64,000 bases of DNA, from assembly GCA_965116325.1 (NCBI GenBank), contig OZ220675.1, positions 2,232,001 to 2,296,000 on the forward strand. The letters run 5' to 3'. Made by a program: the position numbers and the translations under genes. The notes below the pieces were generated by a model, which was not told where the DNA came from, did no database searches, and saw only the letters and a program-made list of their open reading frames with translations. Each line of letters starts with the position of its first letter. Position 1 is the stretch's first letter. The stretch is from JAGWBF01 sp965116325. GTDB lineage: Bacteria > Chloroflexota > Dehalococcoidia > Lucifugimonadales > JAGWBF01. Shown here piece after piece: positions 7,776 through 16,536 of this stretch.

Positions 7776-7816
7776 ATTCCCCGGCGGGATGCTAACCCTC
7801 TGGGGCAGAATGTAGT

Positions 7817-8458
7817 GTGATGGGAAGCTGGTACCTTGTACGACACGGGGAGACAGACTCGAACCGGGATGGCATCATCCAAGGTCATTCCGCCACTCCC
7901 TTAAATGAGCGCGGCATAGAAGCCGGTCGGTCACTGGGCCGGAGGATTGCCCCTTACGGGCTCGCGGCCGCCTACTTCAGCGACCTTGCCCGGGCGGCAG
8001 AAACGGCAAAGATCATTTTGGATGGCAGACCAGTGCCAGCCAAGGCGGACAAAGACCTTCGCGAGTTCTCCTATGGCGAGTGGGAGGGTATGACCATAAA
8101 TGAAGCCAAGGCGCTTGAGCCTGGCGTTTTCGACAGGCAGCTTGGCTTGGAAAACGGGGAGTTTGCGGCCCCTGGAGGGGAGACGACTGCCCAGCTTCTG
8201 GGGCGAGTGAGGCGGTTTTATGCCCGGACCATTGAGCGCCATGATCCCGATGAAAACCTTCTGGTCGTAACTCACGGTGGGCCGGTCCGCGCCCTCCTGG
8301 TGCTCCTCTTGGGCTTGCCCCGCGAGTATTTCTGGCGGTTCCGGGTTGACCTTGGGAGCCTTTCTGTAGTCAGCAATCAAACTGGGGGCCGTGTGCTCGA
8401 GGTCTGGAACGACACGGGGCACTTGCGTCGCCGGTCCCGGGAGACAGGTGTTGGGTAG
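7817..8458 (+). CDS. cobC: Histidine phosphatase, probable alpha-ribazole phosphatase
   Basis: A 213-residue phosphoglycerate-mutase-fold phosphatase with the catalytic LVRHGETDSN at the N terminus, the acid FSYGEWEGM and the second histidine in VVTHGGPVRAL. Its place between cobS and cobU makes dephosphorylation of alpha-ribazole phosphate the natural role, though broad-specificity phosphatases look alike. Start may be GTG 7817 or ATG 7820. Confidence 0.8.
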   Translation: MMGSWYLVRHGETDSNRDGIIQGHSATPLNERGIEAGRSLGRRIAPYGLAAAYFSDLARAAETAKIILDGRPVPAKADKDLREFSYGEWEGMTINEAKALEPGVFDRQLGLENGEFAAPGGETTAQLLGRVRRFYARTIERHDPDENLLVVTHGGPVRALLVLLLGLPREYFWRFRVDLGSLSVVSNQTGGRVLEVWNDTGHLRRRSRETGVG

Positions 8459-8993
8459 GACTCTGACGTTGGTGCTGGGAGGAGCGCGGGCAGGAAAGAG
8501 CAATTATGCCCAACGGCTGGCGGCCGGGGGAGGGCGGGTGCTGTTCGTGGCAACGGCCGAGGCGGGCGACGAAGCAATGAAAGAGCGGATCGAGGCCCAT
8601 AAACTAGCCCGTCCCCAGGACTGGGACACCCTGGAAGAACCCACCGACCTTGCGGGAGCGCTGGCTCCCGTTGCTGACCGCTACGATACGATCCTCTTGG
8701 ACTGCCTCACTATGTGGGTCAGCAACCTGTTCTTGAGTGGCCAAGACATAGGCGCAGGTCAAGGGAAGGTTCTTCCAGAAGTGCGGAAGCTGCTAGAGGC
8801 CTACCGGGGAGGCGAAGCGTCCTGGATCGTGGTCAGCAACGAGGTTGGCATGGGTGTGGTGCCCCCGACGGAGCTTGGGCGAATCTACGCCGACGAGCTG
8901 GGTCGGGTCAACCAGGTCGTGGCCTCTCAGGCTGACGCGGTGTACCTCATGGTCGCGGGTATCCCGGTGCCCATCAAGAAACCCGCCGTTTAG
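8448..8993 (+). CDS. cobU: Adenosylcobinamide kinase / guanylyltransferase
   Basis: This 181-residue bifunctional enzyme phosphorylates adenosylcobinamide and then adds GMP. It has a P-loop GGARAGKS right at the N terminus, FVATAEAGDEAM, DCLTMWVSNL and VSNEVGMGVVP, all CobU hallmarks. I choose GTG 8448, with a gggag site upstream and an 11-bp overlap with the preceding phosphatase gene; the longer frame from 8391 adds residues foreign to the family. With cobT, cobS and cobC this completes nucleotide-loop assembly from imported cobinamide. Confidence 0.93.
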   Translation: MLGRTLTLVLGGARAGKSNYAQRLAAGGGRVLFVATAEAGDEAMKERIEAHKLARPQDWDTLEEPTDLAGALAPVADRYDTILLDCLTMWVSNLFLSGQDIGAGQGKVLPEVRKLLEAYRGGEASWIVVSNEVGMGVVPPTELGRIYADELGRVNQVVASQADAVYLMVAGIPVPIKKPAV

Positions 8994-9000
8994 CGGTACC

Positions 9001-9352
9001 TCACCCCCGGCCCTTCTCCTCTGGGGGAGAAAGCAAGGATGAGGGGGCAGGCTGCCTCGCCATTGCGGCTTCTGCCATAGTGCAGGAGAGCCCGGGCCTC
9101 GGGGACGTCGGATTTGACAAGACGCTGAACCGTCATTGCGGCGAAGGCCGCAATCCAGGAAAGCCCGAAATTATATCAGGCAGTCCACCGTAACACGCAC
9201 CTTGATGAATTAGCTCACCAAGGGTCCGGCAACGCTCCGTTCTGGATACCGGCCTTCGCCGGTATGACGAAAGACGTGTCTATTGAGAAGAACCCCTCAT
9301 GTCGGCTGGGTGCGACCCTCACCCCAACCCTCTCTCTTGAGGGCGAGGGAGT
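9001..9352. repeat. Intergenic region with palindromic repeats (REP/BIME-like)
   Basis: This gap of about 366 bp has no credible gene. Two hairpin repeats face each other: ATTGCGGC-GAAG-GCCGCAAT (9135-9154) and ATACCGGC-CTTC-GCCGGTAT (9246-9265). Read in the same orientation they share GTCAT...GGCGAAGGCC...ATCCAG, with compensating changes in the stems. They are flanked by CTCACCCCC/GGATGAGGGGG-type repeats at about 9000-9048 and 9316-9352. This resembles REP pairs mobilised by RAYT transposases. Confidence 0.65.
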
Positions 9353-9359
9353 TACGTCC

Positions 9360-9803
9360 CTAGAACTGGCGGCTGATGTTGTCGGCGAACTCCCGGAGGA
9401 TGGAGTCGGCTTTCTTGCGGATGATTGGCTGGCCCAGCTCCCCAAGCTTGCCCATGAAGGAGATGTCGCTGGTGACCACCACCTCGGTCTCAGAGTCCGA
9501 CAGATCGAACAGGTTGACGAGCATCTCCCCACTTACCCCACCGCCCAGGCGTCGGTCGGCACCTTCTACTTTCATGGATGCCTGCCAGAGGTCCTTGTCC
9601 AGGCCGGTGACCACCATGGTGCCCGTGATGTTGAGGCTGACGGGGCCCACCTTGACCTGCATGGTGCCCTTGTAGCTCTGGTCGCCGTCGGCCTCCACCT
9701 CTTTGACGCCGGGGAAGCACTGCCCAACCCGGGGCATGTCCAGCATCAACTCCCACACCTGTTCCCGGTTCGCCGGGGCGGCGAAACGATGCTCAGTCTT
9801 CAT
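9360..9803 (-). CDS. coxG: CoxG-like SRPBCC protein (CO dehydrogenase subunit G family)
   Basis: A 147-residue protein with the CoxG/SRPBCC fold: FAAPANREQVWELMLDMP at the start, VGPVSLNITGTM in the middle and LGELGQPIIRKKADSIL at the end. CoxG proteins help recruit or mature molybdenum hydroxylases at the membrane, or bind hydrophobic substrates. Its start overlaps the coxM stop by 4 bp, so it is the last gene of a coxS-coxM-coxG unit. Confidence 0.85.
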   Translation of the reverse strand: MKTEHRFAAPANREQVWELMLDMPRVGQCFPGVKEVEADGDQSYKGTMQVKVGPVSLNITGTMVVTGLDKDLWQASMKVEGADRRLGGGVSGEMLVNLFDLSDSETEVVVTSDISFMGKLGELGQPIIRKKADSILREFADNISRQF

Positions 9804-10678
9804 GCGGGCACCGCCGGGACCTTGGCAACAGCTGCTTCGAGAGCGCGCCTGGCAAACACCTGGGCCATCTGGCGTTTGTAATTCGAAGACCCGCGAAAGT
9901 CGTCGAGGGGGTCCACCTCGTCCTGTACCAAGTCGGCAGCTTCCCGTATCAGGGATGGGGTCAGATCCCGGCCACGCAGGGCTTCCTCCACCTTGCGTGC
10001 CCTGATGGGCGTGGTGGCGACGGACCCCAGGGCAACCCGAACGTCCCGGCAGCTCCTTCCACCATCTTCGAGGGTGACCACCGCTGCTGCGGAGACAGTG
10101 GCGTAGTCGTCGGCGGTGCGAGGGAGGAACTTGATGAAGGCGCCACCGGAGGTGGGTGAAGGCAGGGGAACCTCCAGCTCCGTCACTATCTCTCCGTCGC
10201 GTATATCGGTCTCGAAGTAGTCGGTGAAGAACTCGTCCATTGGAACGGTGCGCTGGCCTGAAGCTGAGGAGAGCACCACCGAGGCACCCAGGGCGATAAG
10301 GCTGGGGGGAGGGTCTTGGTTGGGGTCCCCATGGGATAGCCCGCCTCCAATGGTTGCCATGTTACGAATCTTCACTGATGCTACATGGCGATACGTTTCG
10401 CCGAGGAGCGGAAGCACTTCCCGAAGCTGGGGCGAGGTCTCGACCTGGTGCATGGTGCACATGGCTCCAATGTGGGCCGTGCCGTCTTCGACCCGGATGT
10501 AGTCCAGGCCGGAAATGGAGCGCAGGCTGATCAGGTGACCCGGCTGGACCATCCGCTGCTTCATGAACAGGACAAGCCCAGTGCCACCGGCTATGATGTT
10601 GGCATCCTCACCGTGGGTTTCCAGGAGGCTGTAGGCTTCAACGAGGCTGGATGGGGTGTGAAACTCGAAGGTGTTCAT
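9800..10678 (-). CDS. coxM: Molybdenum hydroxylase FAD-binding (medium) subunit
   Basis: A 292-residue FAD subunit of the xanthine oxidase/CO dehydrogenase family. The FAD-binding signature IIAGGTGLV (about residue 33) and TIGGGLSHGDPNQD match the two conserved loops. It would pass electrons from the FeS subunit to FAD and on to an acceptor. The start overlaps the coxS stop (ATGA). The large catalytic subunit with the Mo cofactor is not encoded nearby. Confidence 0.88.
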   Translation of the reverse strand: MNTFEFHTPSSLVEAYSLLETHGEDANIIAGGTGLVLFMKQRMVQPGHLISLRSISGLDYIRVEDGTAHIGAMCTMHQVETSPQLREVLPLLGETYRHVASVKIRNMATIGGGLSHGDPNQDPPPSLIALGASVVLSSASGQRTVPMDEFFTDYFETDIRDGEIVTELEVPLPSPTSGGAFIKFLPRTADDYATVSAAAVVTLEDGGRSCRDVRVALGSVATTPIRARKVEEALRGRDLTPSLIREAADLVQDEVDPLDDFRGSSNYKRQMAQVFARRALEAAVAKVPAVPA

Positions 10679-11154
10679 TGGGCGCCGCTCTTTGCCTTAG
10701 TAATGGCGTGGGTGATGGACTCGAGGATCTTGTAGTAGCCGGTGCAGCGACACAGGTTCCCCATCATCCAGTCCTTGATCTCATCCTCGGTGGGGTCGGG
10801 GTTCTCGTCCAGCAGGGACTTGGCGGCCATGATCTGGCCTGGGGTGCAGATGCCGCACTGGAAGCCCCCGTGGTCTATGAAGCTCTGCTGGACGGGGTGT
10901 AGACGCCGGTCGTCGGCCAAACCCTCGATAGTGGTGATTTCAGCACCGTCGGCCGCCACGGCAAGGGAGATGCACGAGGCCACTATCTTGCCGTCTAGCA
11001 GCACCGTGCATGCTCCGCACACACCAACGCTGCAGCTCTCCTTGGTGCCGGTCAGGCCCAGGTCGTACCTGAGGCAGTCCACCAGGAGACGCTGGGCCGG
11101 CACCGTGAGGTCGTAGTCCTTGCCGTTGACTTTCAGGTGGATCGTCTTGTCCAT
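10675..11154 (-). CDS. coxS: Molybdenum hydroxylase [2Fe-2S] (small) subunit
   Basis: A 159-residue protein with an N-terminal plant-type [2Fe-2S] site (CSVGVCGACTVLLDG, about residues 41-55) and a C-terminal [2Fe-2S] helical domain (CGICTPGQ and CRCTGYY). It is the first gene of the minus-strand unit that continues with coxM and coxG. The absence of a coxL gene upstream or downstream is odd, since the three subunits usually lie together. Confidence 0.9.
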   Translation of the reverse strand: MDKTIHLKVNGKDYDLTVPAQRLLVDCLRYDLGLTGTKESCSVGVCGACTVLLDGKIVASCISLAVAADGAEITTIEGLADDRRLHPVQQSFIDHGGFQCGICTPGQIMAAKSLLDENPDPTEDEIKDWMMGNLCRCTGYYKILESITHAITKAKSGAQ

Positions 11155-11278
11155 TTACGTGCCTTTGAGTTGGTATCGATGAGGTGATGGGCATGGGTTA
11201 TGCCCGTCACGATACTATAACGGGCAGGTTGCTTTGACAAGGGGAGGGGAATGCAAAGGCGTTGCTCGAGGGGACCAT

Positions 11279-11731
11279 TTAGGCCAGAGGCTTCCGCATG
11301 AGAACGTGCTCTATCCCAACCTCCAGGAAGGGAGCGCCCTCGGCGACGTAGCCGTGGGAGGCGTAGAAGTCCTTGACATAAGTTTGGGCGTGTAAGGCGA
11401 TGTGAGTGGCGCCTTTCTCACGTGCCGATGCCTCCAGGGCTTGGAGGATGCGGGCGCCCAGTCCCTTCCGCCGCCATGCCCTCAACACCGCCATCCGCCC
11501 GATACGAGCCTCCCGGGCGACACCGCTTCTCTCTTCGCTGTACACAAGCCGGCCGGTCCCGACGGCAATGCCTCCAAGATAGGCGATGGCGTGGGTGGCC
11601 GTGGAATCCTCGGAGTCAATCTCTTCGGTCAGGGGAACACGCTGCTCAAGGACGAATACCTGGGTGCGGATAGCGTAGGCCTGGAGACGCTCAGCCTCGG
11701 TCTGCGCCAGCTTGATAGTCACATCGGACAT
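11279..11731 (-). CDS. GNAT family N-acetyltransferase
   Basis: A 150-residue protein with the GNAT acetyl-CoA binding motif RRKGLGARILQALE (about residues 86-99) preceded by ARIGRMAVL, and the C-terminal HGYVAEGAPFLEVGIEH characteristic of ElaA-like acetyltransferases. The acceptor substrate is unknown. It lies 40 bp after the alcohol dehydrogenase gene on the same strand and may be cotranscribed. Confidence 0.85.
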   Translation of the reverse strand: MSDVTIKLAQTEAERLQAYAIRTQVFVLEQRVPLTEEIDSEDSTATHAIAYLGGIAVGTGRLVYSEERSGVAREARIGRMAVLRAWRRKGLGARILQALEASAREKGATHIALHAQTYVKDFYASHGYVAEGAPFLEVGIEHVLMRKPLA

Positions 11732-11771
11732 CTGGTGTGCCCCCGGCTCGGGCCGGTCGTGACTGGTCCCT

Positions 11772-12866
11772 CTACGGGAACACTATCACGCCGCGCCCGA
11801 TGCCGATGTTGTCCAAATCTTCGTAAGCTTCGTTGATGTCGTCGAGGGAGTAGCGGCGGGTCACGATTTCGTCGATGTTGAGCTTACCCGACTGGTACAT
11901 ATCGACGATTCTGGGCATATCGACGTGGCAGCGGGCCGAGCCGTAGTAGGTGCCTTTGAGCGCTTTTTCGCTGCGTACCAGGGTCACCGCCTCGATGTTG
12001 GCTTGGTCGCCAAGGGGGGCGATGCCGACCACAGTACAGGTCCCGCCCTTCCTCGCCATGGCGTAGGCGGTTTCGACGGTCTCGCCGGAGCCGTACACCT
12101 CGAAGGTGAAGTCGGCGCCCTGGCCTCCGGTCAGCTCCTTCACCTTGGCGACGGGGTCTTCGTGCTTGGCGTTCACCGAGTCGGTCGCCCCGAACTTGGT
12201 TGCAAACTCAAGGGCCCCCTCGTTGATGTCCACGGCAATGACCTTGGATGCGTTCATCAGGCACGATCCCTGGATGACGTTCAGGCCCACGCCCCCGCAT
12301 CCCACGACAGCGACGGTGCTACCCGGCGTCACCTGGGCGTTCAGCACAGCGGCGCCCACTCCGGTTGTAACGCTGCACCCGATGAGGCAGCACACCTCCA
12401 TGGGCACATCGTCGGACACGGGAATGCAGCCCGCCTCAGGGACGACCATGTGCTCGGCAAAGCAAGCCACCTTGCCGAAGTGGGAGATGCGCTGGTCGCC
12501 TTTGTGGAGACGCATGGTGCCGTCAAACAGGGTGCCCGCCGTGGAGGCGTGAAGGTCGCACAGGTTCGGCCTTCCCGTGGCGCAGTACTGGCAGCGCCCG
12601 CAGTTGGGAACGAAGGAGAGGATGATGCGGTCACCCGGCTTCACCGAGGTAACCCCTTCGCCAATGGCCTCCACGGTGCCCGAGGCTTCGTGGCCCAGCA
12701 CCGCTGGTAGGATGGTCCGCGCTTGCCCCTTCATGAAGTGAAGGTCGCTGCGACATACTCCGGCCGCGCCGGTCTTTACCTGGACCTCTCCCGCCTTGGG
12801 GGGGTCTAGCTCCACCTCTTCAATCACCAGGGGTTCGTTGTATTCGTAGAGCACAGCAGCTTTCAT
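11772..12866 (-). CDS. Zinc-dependent alcohol dehydrogenase
   Basis: A 364-residue medium-chain dehydrogenase. Catalytic zinc ligands are visible in GVCRSDLH and GHEASG, structural zinc cysteines in NCGRCQYCATGRPNLC, and a Rossmann motif in VVGCGGVGLN. It resembles the class III/NDMA-type group that oxidises alcohols or hydroxyacyl compounds with NAD. ATG 12866 is chosen because ggagga lies 8-10 bp before it; a frame from 12923 lacks this. It sits downstream of the CoA-transferase genes, suggesting a catabolic role with them. Confidence 0.88.
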   Translation of the reverse strand: MKAAVLYEYNEPLVIEEVELDPPKAGEVQVKTGAAGVCRSDLHFMKGQARTILPAVLGHEASGTVEAIGEGVTSVKPGDRIILSFVPNCGRCQYCATGRPNLCDLHASTAGTLFDGTMRLHKGDQRISHFGKVACFAEHMVVPEAGCIPVSDDVPMEVCCLIGCSVTTGVGAAVLNAQVTPGSTVAVVGCGGVGLNVIQGSCLMNASKVIAVDINEGALEFATKFGATDSVNAKHEDPVAKVKELTGGQGADFTFEVYGSGETVETAYAMARKGGTCTVVGIAPLGDQANIEAVTLVRSEKALKGTYYGSARCHVDMPRIVDMYQSGKLNIDEIVTRRYSLDDINEAYEDLDNIGIGRGVIVFP

Positions 12867-12949
12867 GGTCGTCCTCCCGTCGGTATCAATAGTAATGATG
12901 GCGTCGCGGCGAGCTTGTGTCAATTTGGGCTACGGCCCGGGATATTGGC

Positions 12950-13615
12950 TTAAGAGTCGAACTCGATGAGGTCATCGGGAATGATTAGGGATGCCCCTGT
13001 CTGGGCCTGCACATCCTCGGTTGTGTACCCGGGGGCTATCTCTTTCAACGCGAAGCCCTTGGGTGTTACCTCGAACAGGCCCAGGGTTGTCACCACTTTC
13101 GTTACTACATTTACGGCCGTCACAGGCAGGTTGCACCTTTGCAGCAGCCGGGGTTCCCCTTCGCGGGTGGTATGTTCCATGGCTATGAACACCTGCTTCG
13201 CGCCCACTGCCAGGTCCATCGCACCGCCGATGCCTCCGCCCTTGCGCCCTGCCGTCTTGTAGTTGGCAAAGTCGCCGTTCTCCGCCACCTCGTAGGCACC
13301 CAGGACTGTCGCATCCAAGTGCCCTCCCCGGATGATGGCGAAGGAGTCGGCATGGTGCACAATGGCCGCACCCGTGGCAATGGTCACGTACTGGCTGCTG
13401 GCGTTCACCAGGTGCAGGTCCTCTTCACCCTCGGCTGCCAGGGGGCCGTAGCCGATGACCCCGTTCTCCGAGTGGAAGATGATCTGCTTGTCTCCAAAGT
13501 CGTAGTTTGAGCACAAGGTGGGCATGCCGATGCCAAGGTTGACAACCCATCCGTCCTGGAACTCCCTGGCTAGCCTGTTGCACATGACTTGACGGTCGAG
13601 GGGGGTCTTTTCCAT
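12950..13615 (-). CDS. 3-oxoacid CoA-transferase family, subunit B
   Basis: A 221-residue family I CoA-transferase subunit. The catalytic glutamate is in the SENG motif (FHSENGVIGYG, near residue 47) and GIGMPTL precedes it. It forms an acyl-glutamyl intermediate and moves CoA between acids such as 3-oxoadipate, acetoacetate and succinate. ATG 13615 has aggag 8 bp upstream; the longer frame is an overlap artefact. The gene follows subunit A by 31 bp. Confidence 0.9.
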   Translation of the reverse strand: MEKTPLDRQVMCNRLAREFQDGWVVNLGIGMPTLCSNYDFGDKQIIFHSENGVIGYGPLAAEGEEDLHLVNASSQYVTIATGAAIVHHADSFAIIRGGHLDATVLGAYEVAENGDFANYKTAGRKGGGIGGAMDLAVGAKQVFIAMEHTTREGEPRLLQRCNLPVTAVNVVTKVVTTLGLFEVTPKGFALKEIAPGYTTEDVQAQTGASLIIPDDLIEFDS

Positions 13616-13646
13616 GTAGAGGCTCCTGGGTGAAGTAACGGTCCGG

Positions 13647-14366
13647 CTAGGTGCGAATTGGCGTATCCCAGATGCCATCGGGGGCGGGCGGAATCCTGAC
13701 CATCCGGTCCACGAAAATGCAGGGGGTGTGCACCTGATCGGGATCGATCTGCCCTGGCTCCAGGATATCCTCCTCCACCTCGACAATGGTGGTGGTTGCG
13801 GCTTGCGCCATCAGCGGATTGAAGTTCCTCTGGGAGAGTCGGTACTGGAGGTTGCCCATCTTGTCGGCACGGCGAGCCCTGATCAGGGAATAGTCAGCCT
13901 TCAGGGGATACTCCAGGATGTGCATGCGGCCGTCGATTTCGCGGTGCTCCTTGCCCTCGGCGACCTCGGTGCCCACGCCGGTGGGTGTGTAGAAGGCCCC
14001 GATGCCTGCTCCTCCGGCCCGGATGCGCTCGGCCAGCGTCCCCTGGGGGACGAGCTCGGCCTCTATCTTGCCTTCCTCGTACAGGCCCTCGAAGGCCAGC
14101 TTGCGTGAGGGATGGGGAGCGGCGGTAAAGGCACACACCCACTTGACCACTCTCTCGGTCTCAATGAGCCGGCCCACGTCCATCAGGTTGCCCAGTGCCC
14201 CATGGTTGTTGCATATGCCTATGAGGTCCTTGGCTCCCTGGCGTATAAGGGCAGCGATAAGGTTGCGGGGGATGCCAGGAGGTCCGAAGCCCGGAAACAT
14301 GATGGTAGCGCCATCGGGAATGTCGGCGACGGCTTCATCGAAGGACGAGTAAACCTTGTTCTTCAT
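13647..14366 (-). CDS. 3-oxoacid CoA-transferase family, subunit A
   Basis: A 239-residue partner of the downstream subunit B. It has the glycine-rich MFPGFGPPGIPRNLI loop that shapes the CoA site, plus GGAGIGAFYTPTGVGT typical of subunit A. Together they form a heteromeric CoA-transferase for an acid not fixed by the sequence. It is the first gene of a probable unit A-B-alcohol dehydrogenase-GNAT. Confidence 0.9.
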   Translation of the reverse strand: MKNKVYSSFDEAVADIPDGATIMFPGFGPPGIPRNLIAALIRQGAKDLIGICNNHGALGNLMDVGRLIETERVVKWVCAFTAAPHPSRKLAFEGLYEEGKIEAELVPQGTLAERIRAGGAGIGAFYTPTGVGTEVAEGKEHREIDGRMHILEYPLKADYSLIRARRADKMGNLQYRLSQRNFNPLMAQAATTTIVEVEEDILEPGQIDPDQVHTPCIFVDRMVRIPPAPDGIWDTPIRT

Positions 14367-14429
14367 TGGCCCCCTGTCCTGACGCTGGGTTGTAGCGTCT
14401 TACATAGTATCGCACCTCAACAGGCTGCG

Positions 14430-15065
14430 CTAGGGCAAAGAACTTGGGTGGTCCTTTAAGTGACTTCGAATCCGGTCCCTTAGCTGTGTCCAATGGTCAT
14501 CGACCTGGGCCAGCTCCTCGGCATCAAGCCGGTCGTAGGTCTTGTCGAACCTAGGAATGTGCCAGAGGGGGAAAACCCAGAATCCTGCCTCCGGCAAATT
14601 CGAGGGCAGCTTGTCCAGCAGTACACCTTCGGCTCCCTGGACCTCCCACGATGCCAGGCAGCGCCCATCTCTCGCTAAAGCCAGCGCTTCAACCCAGGTC
14701 GCCCGGCGCGCCTCCCCCTTGAATGGGGCCATCATCTCGAGGAGCGCTAGGGCCCTCTCTCGATTTGCTACCCCTTCGCCGGCAAATCTTGCTGTGGTTA
14801 GGCTGCTCCATGTATTGCCCAAGGCGGGAATATGGAGGCCACCGTCGGAGGCTATGGTCGTGAGGGACGCGATGCGGGACCATTCGACAGCCTTGCTGCG
14901 AGCGATGGCATCATGGGATTCGCCGTGCTCCGGAGGGGTCGTGCTCAAGGGGACGGACAGCTGGGAAGGCTCTAGGATTTCGATGGGCAGCCCCTCGAAA
15001 AGCCAGCGAAGCTGGTCCAGCTTGTCGGGGTTAGTTGTGGCCAGGAGCAGAGGAGAAAAGCCCAT
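14430..15065 (-). CDS. Divergent Ham1/RdgB-like NTP pyrophosphatase
   Basis: A 211-residue protein resembling the ITPase (Ham1/RdgB) fold: LLATTNPDKLDQLRWLF at the N terminus corresponds to the nucleotide-binding ATxNxxK motif, and TIASDGGLHIPALGN to the acidic DDSGL motif. The family hydrolyses non-canonical purine NTPs. Sequence is loose elsewhere, so a different substrate is possible. ATG 15065 is favoured over 15083. It follows the desaturase gene closely. Confidence 0.6.
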   Translation of the reverse strand: MGFSPLLLATTNPDKLDQLRWLFEGLPIEILEPSQLSVPLSTTPPEHGESHDAIARSKAVEWSRIASLTTIASDGGLHIPALGNTWSSLTTARFAGEGVANRERALALLEMMAPFKGEARRATWVEALALARDGRCLASWEVQGAEGVLLDKLPSNLPEAGFWVFPLWHIPRFDKTYDRLDAEELAQVDDHWTQLRDRIRSHLKDHPSSLP

Positions 15066-15106
15066 GAACGTCCACCAAAGCACCTATGAGCCAGGTAAGC
15101 TGGCCG

Positions 15107-16270
15107 TCAGTCTCCCTGGGTATCGATCATGGTCCGCAGGCTGGCGGCCGGGCGAGCGATGCCATTGACTGTGGGGGCATCGGTAGTCGGGGCCGCTGCC
15201 TTCGACGAACCCCTGATATAGGCGCTCACCTTGTTCAGGTGGCCCAGCACCTCTCTCCAGGACGAAATGACTCCGGTCTCGTGGTACGGAACGTTTCTCT
15301 CCTGGCAGTAGCGGCGGACGATGGGGCGTACCGAGGCCAGCCTGTTGCGGGGGATAGTGGGAAACAGGTGGTGTTCGATCTGGTAGTTCAGACCACCATA
15401 CAGGAAATCGACAAAAAGGTTGCCTCGAATGTTGCGCGAGGTTAGAACCTGCCTGCGCAGGAAGTCCAGCTTGGTAGAACGGTCGACCAGGAGCATACCC
15501 TTGTGATTGGGCGCAAATACAGACCCCATGTAAACCCCGATCAGGGCCTGATGGGTCAGGACGAATACCATTGCGCTCATGGGGTTCATGAACTGGAAGA
15601 CCAGCCAGAAGTAGATGGCGAAGTGCCCCACTATCGCCAGGGCTTCCGCCCATCGGTACTTCACGTTCTTGCCGCGAAGGATGAACTGGGCACTGTCCGC
15701 TCGGATGCTGAGGGCTTCGATCAGTAGCAGCGGGAAGAACAGGAAGGCCTGGTACTTCACTATCAGCCTAGCTAGGCCTCTCTTCGCGACCGCCTGCTCC
15801 TTGCTGAAGGCGATGATGGGGAGGTTTATGTCCAGGTCCAGGTCTACATCGTTGGGGTTCACATGGTGGTTGTTATGCTTGTCCATCCACCAGCTGGGGC
15901 TGAGCCCCATGAGGAAGCCGACGCCCAGCATGGCAAGGTAGTTGCGGTGGGGCGAACGGAAGATCTGGAGATGGCCAGCATCGTGGGCGTAGAAGCCCAG
16001 CTGAGCAAAGACTACTGCCATGAAGGCGCCGTTCAGTACCTGCACCCACAGCAAGTCCAGGGAGGCTGCAACGTAGAAGGACAGGCCCATCATGGCTAGG
16101 AGAGTACCGGCCACACCGATGTAGTAGGGGACCTGCTTTTCAAGAAGGCCCGCCTGCTTCACCTGGGCCTTCAGTTCTGAGTAATCAGAGGAGGCTCTGC
16201 CCGAAGAGGATGCGATAGGTGGGGGCAACAGATCAGAAACCGGTCTGATTTCTGTAGTGACTGAATTCAC
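15107..16270 (-). CDS. Fatty acid desaturase
   Basis: A 387-residue membrane di-iron desaturase. Three histidine boxes are seen: HDAGH (near residue 113), HNNHH (about 150) and QIEHH (about 315). The QxxHH form of the third box is typical of front-end/linoleoyl-CoA-type desaturases. Hydrophobic helices separate the boxes (for example TLLAMMGLSFYVAASLD). It would introduce a double bond in membrane acyl chains, needing oxygen and an electron donor; none is encoded beside it. Confidence 0.9.
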   Translation of the reverse strand: MNSVTTEIRPVSDLLPPPIASSSGRASSDYSELKAQVKQAGLLEKQVPYYIGVAGTLLAMMGLSFYVAASLDLLWVQVLNGAFMAVVFAQLGFYAHDAGHLQIFRSPHRNYLAMLGVGFLMGLSPSWWMDKHNNHHVNPNDVDLDLDINLPIIAFSKEQAVAKRGLARLIVKYQAFLFFPLLLIEALSIRADSAQFILRGKNVKYRWAEALAIVGHFAIYFWLVFQFMNPMSAMVFVLTHQALIGVYMGSVFAPNHKGMLLVDRSTKLDFLRRQVLTSRNIRGNLFVDFLYGGLNYQIEHHLFPTIPRNRLASVRPIVRRYCQERNVPYHETGVISSWREVLGHLNKVSAYIRGSSKAAAPTTDAPTVNGIARPAASLRTMIDTQGD

Positions 16271-16536
16271 GTTGGGAAGTATAGCTGTGTGGCCGATGCA
16301 GGGTCAACTGGTGCGCCCTCAATTCTGCACCGAAAGGATGGTGAGCTCGCTTGGTCGGAAGAGGAGGAAAGACGGAAAGCCCTATCTTTATTCCTGCGCC
16401 CAACTGTGCTAGCATAGGCATCGTAGCATCAAGTGTTATCAGGACGTACAGACATTCCCTCCTTTGGACCAATGCTCCCTCGGCTCCCCTCTTCTGCTTT
16501 GTTTAGAGTCCTGCCATTACTTCGGAGGTTACCCCT

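Noticed and set aside
9215..9532. Minus-strand open frame with VIPAKAGIQ
   Set aside because: This peptide is the usual translation of a palindromic intergenic repeat, and the rest overlaps coxG in another frame.
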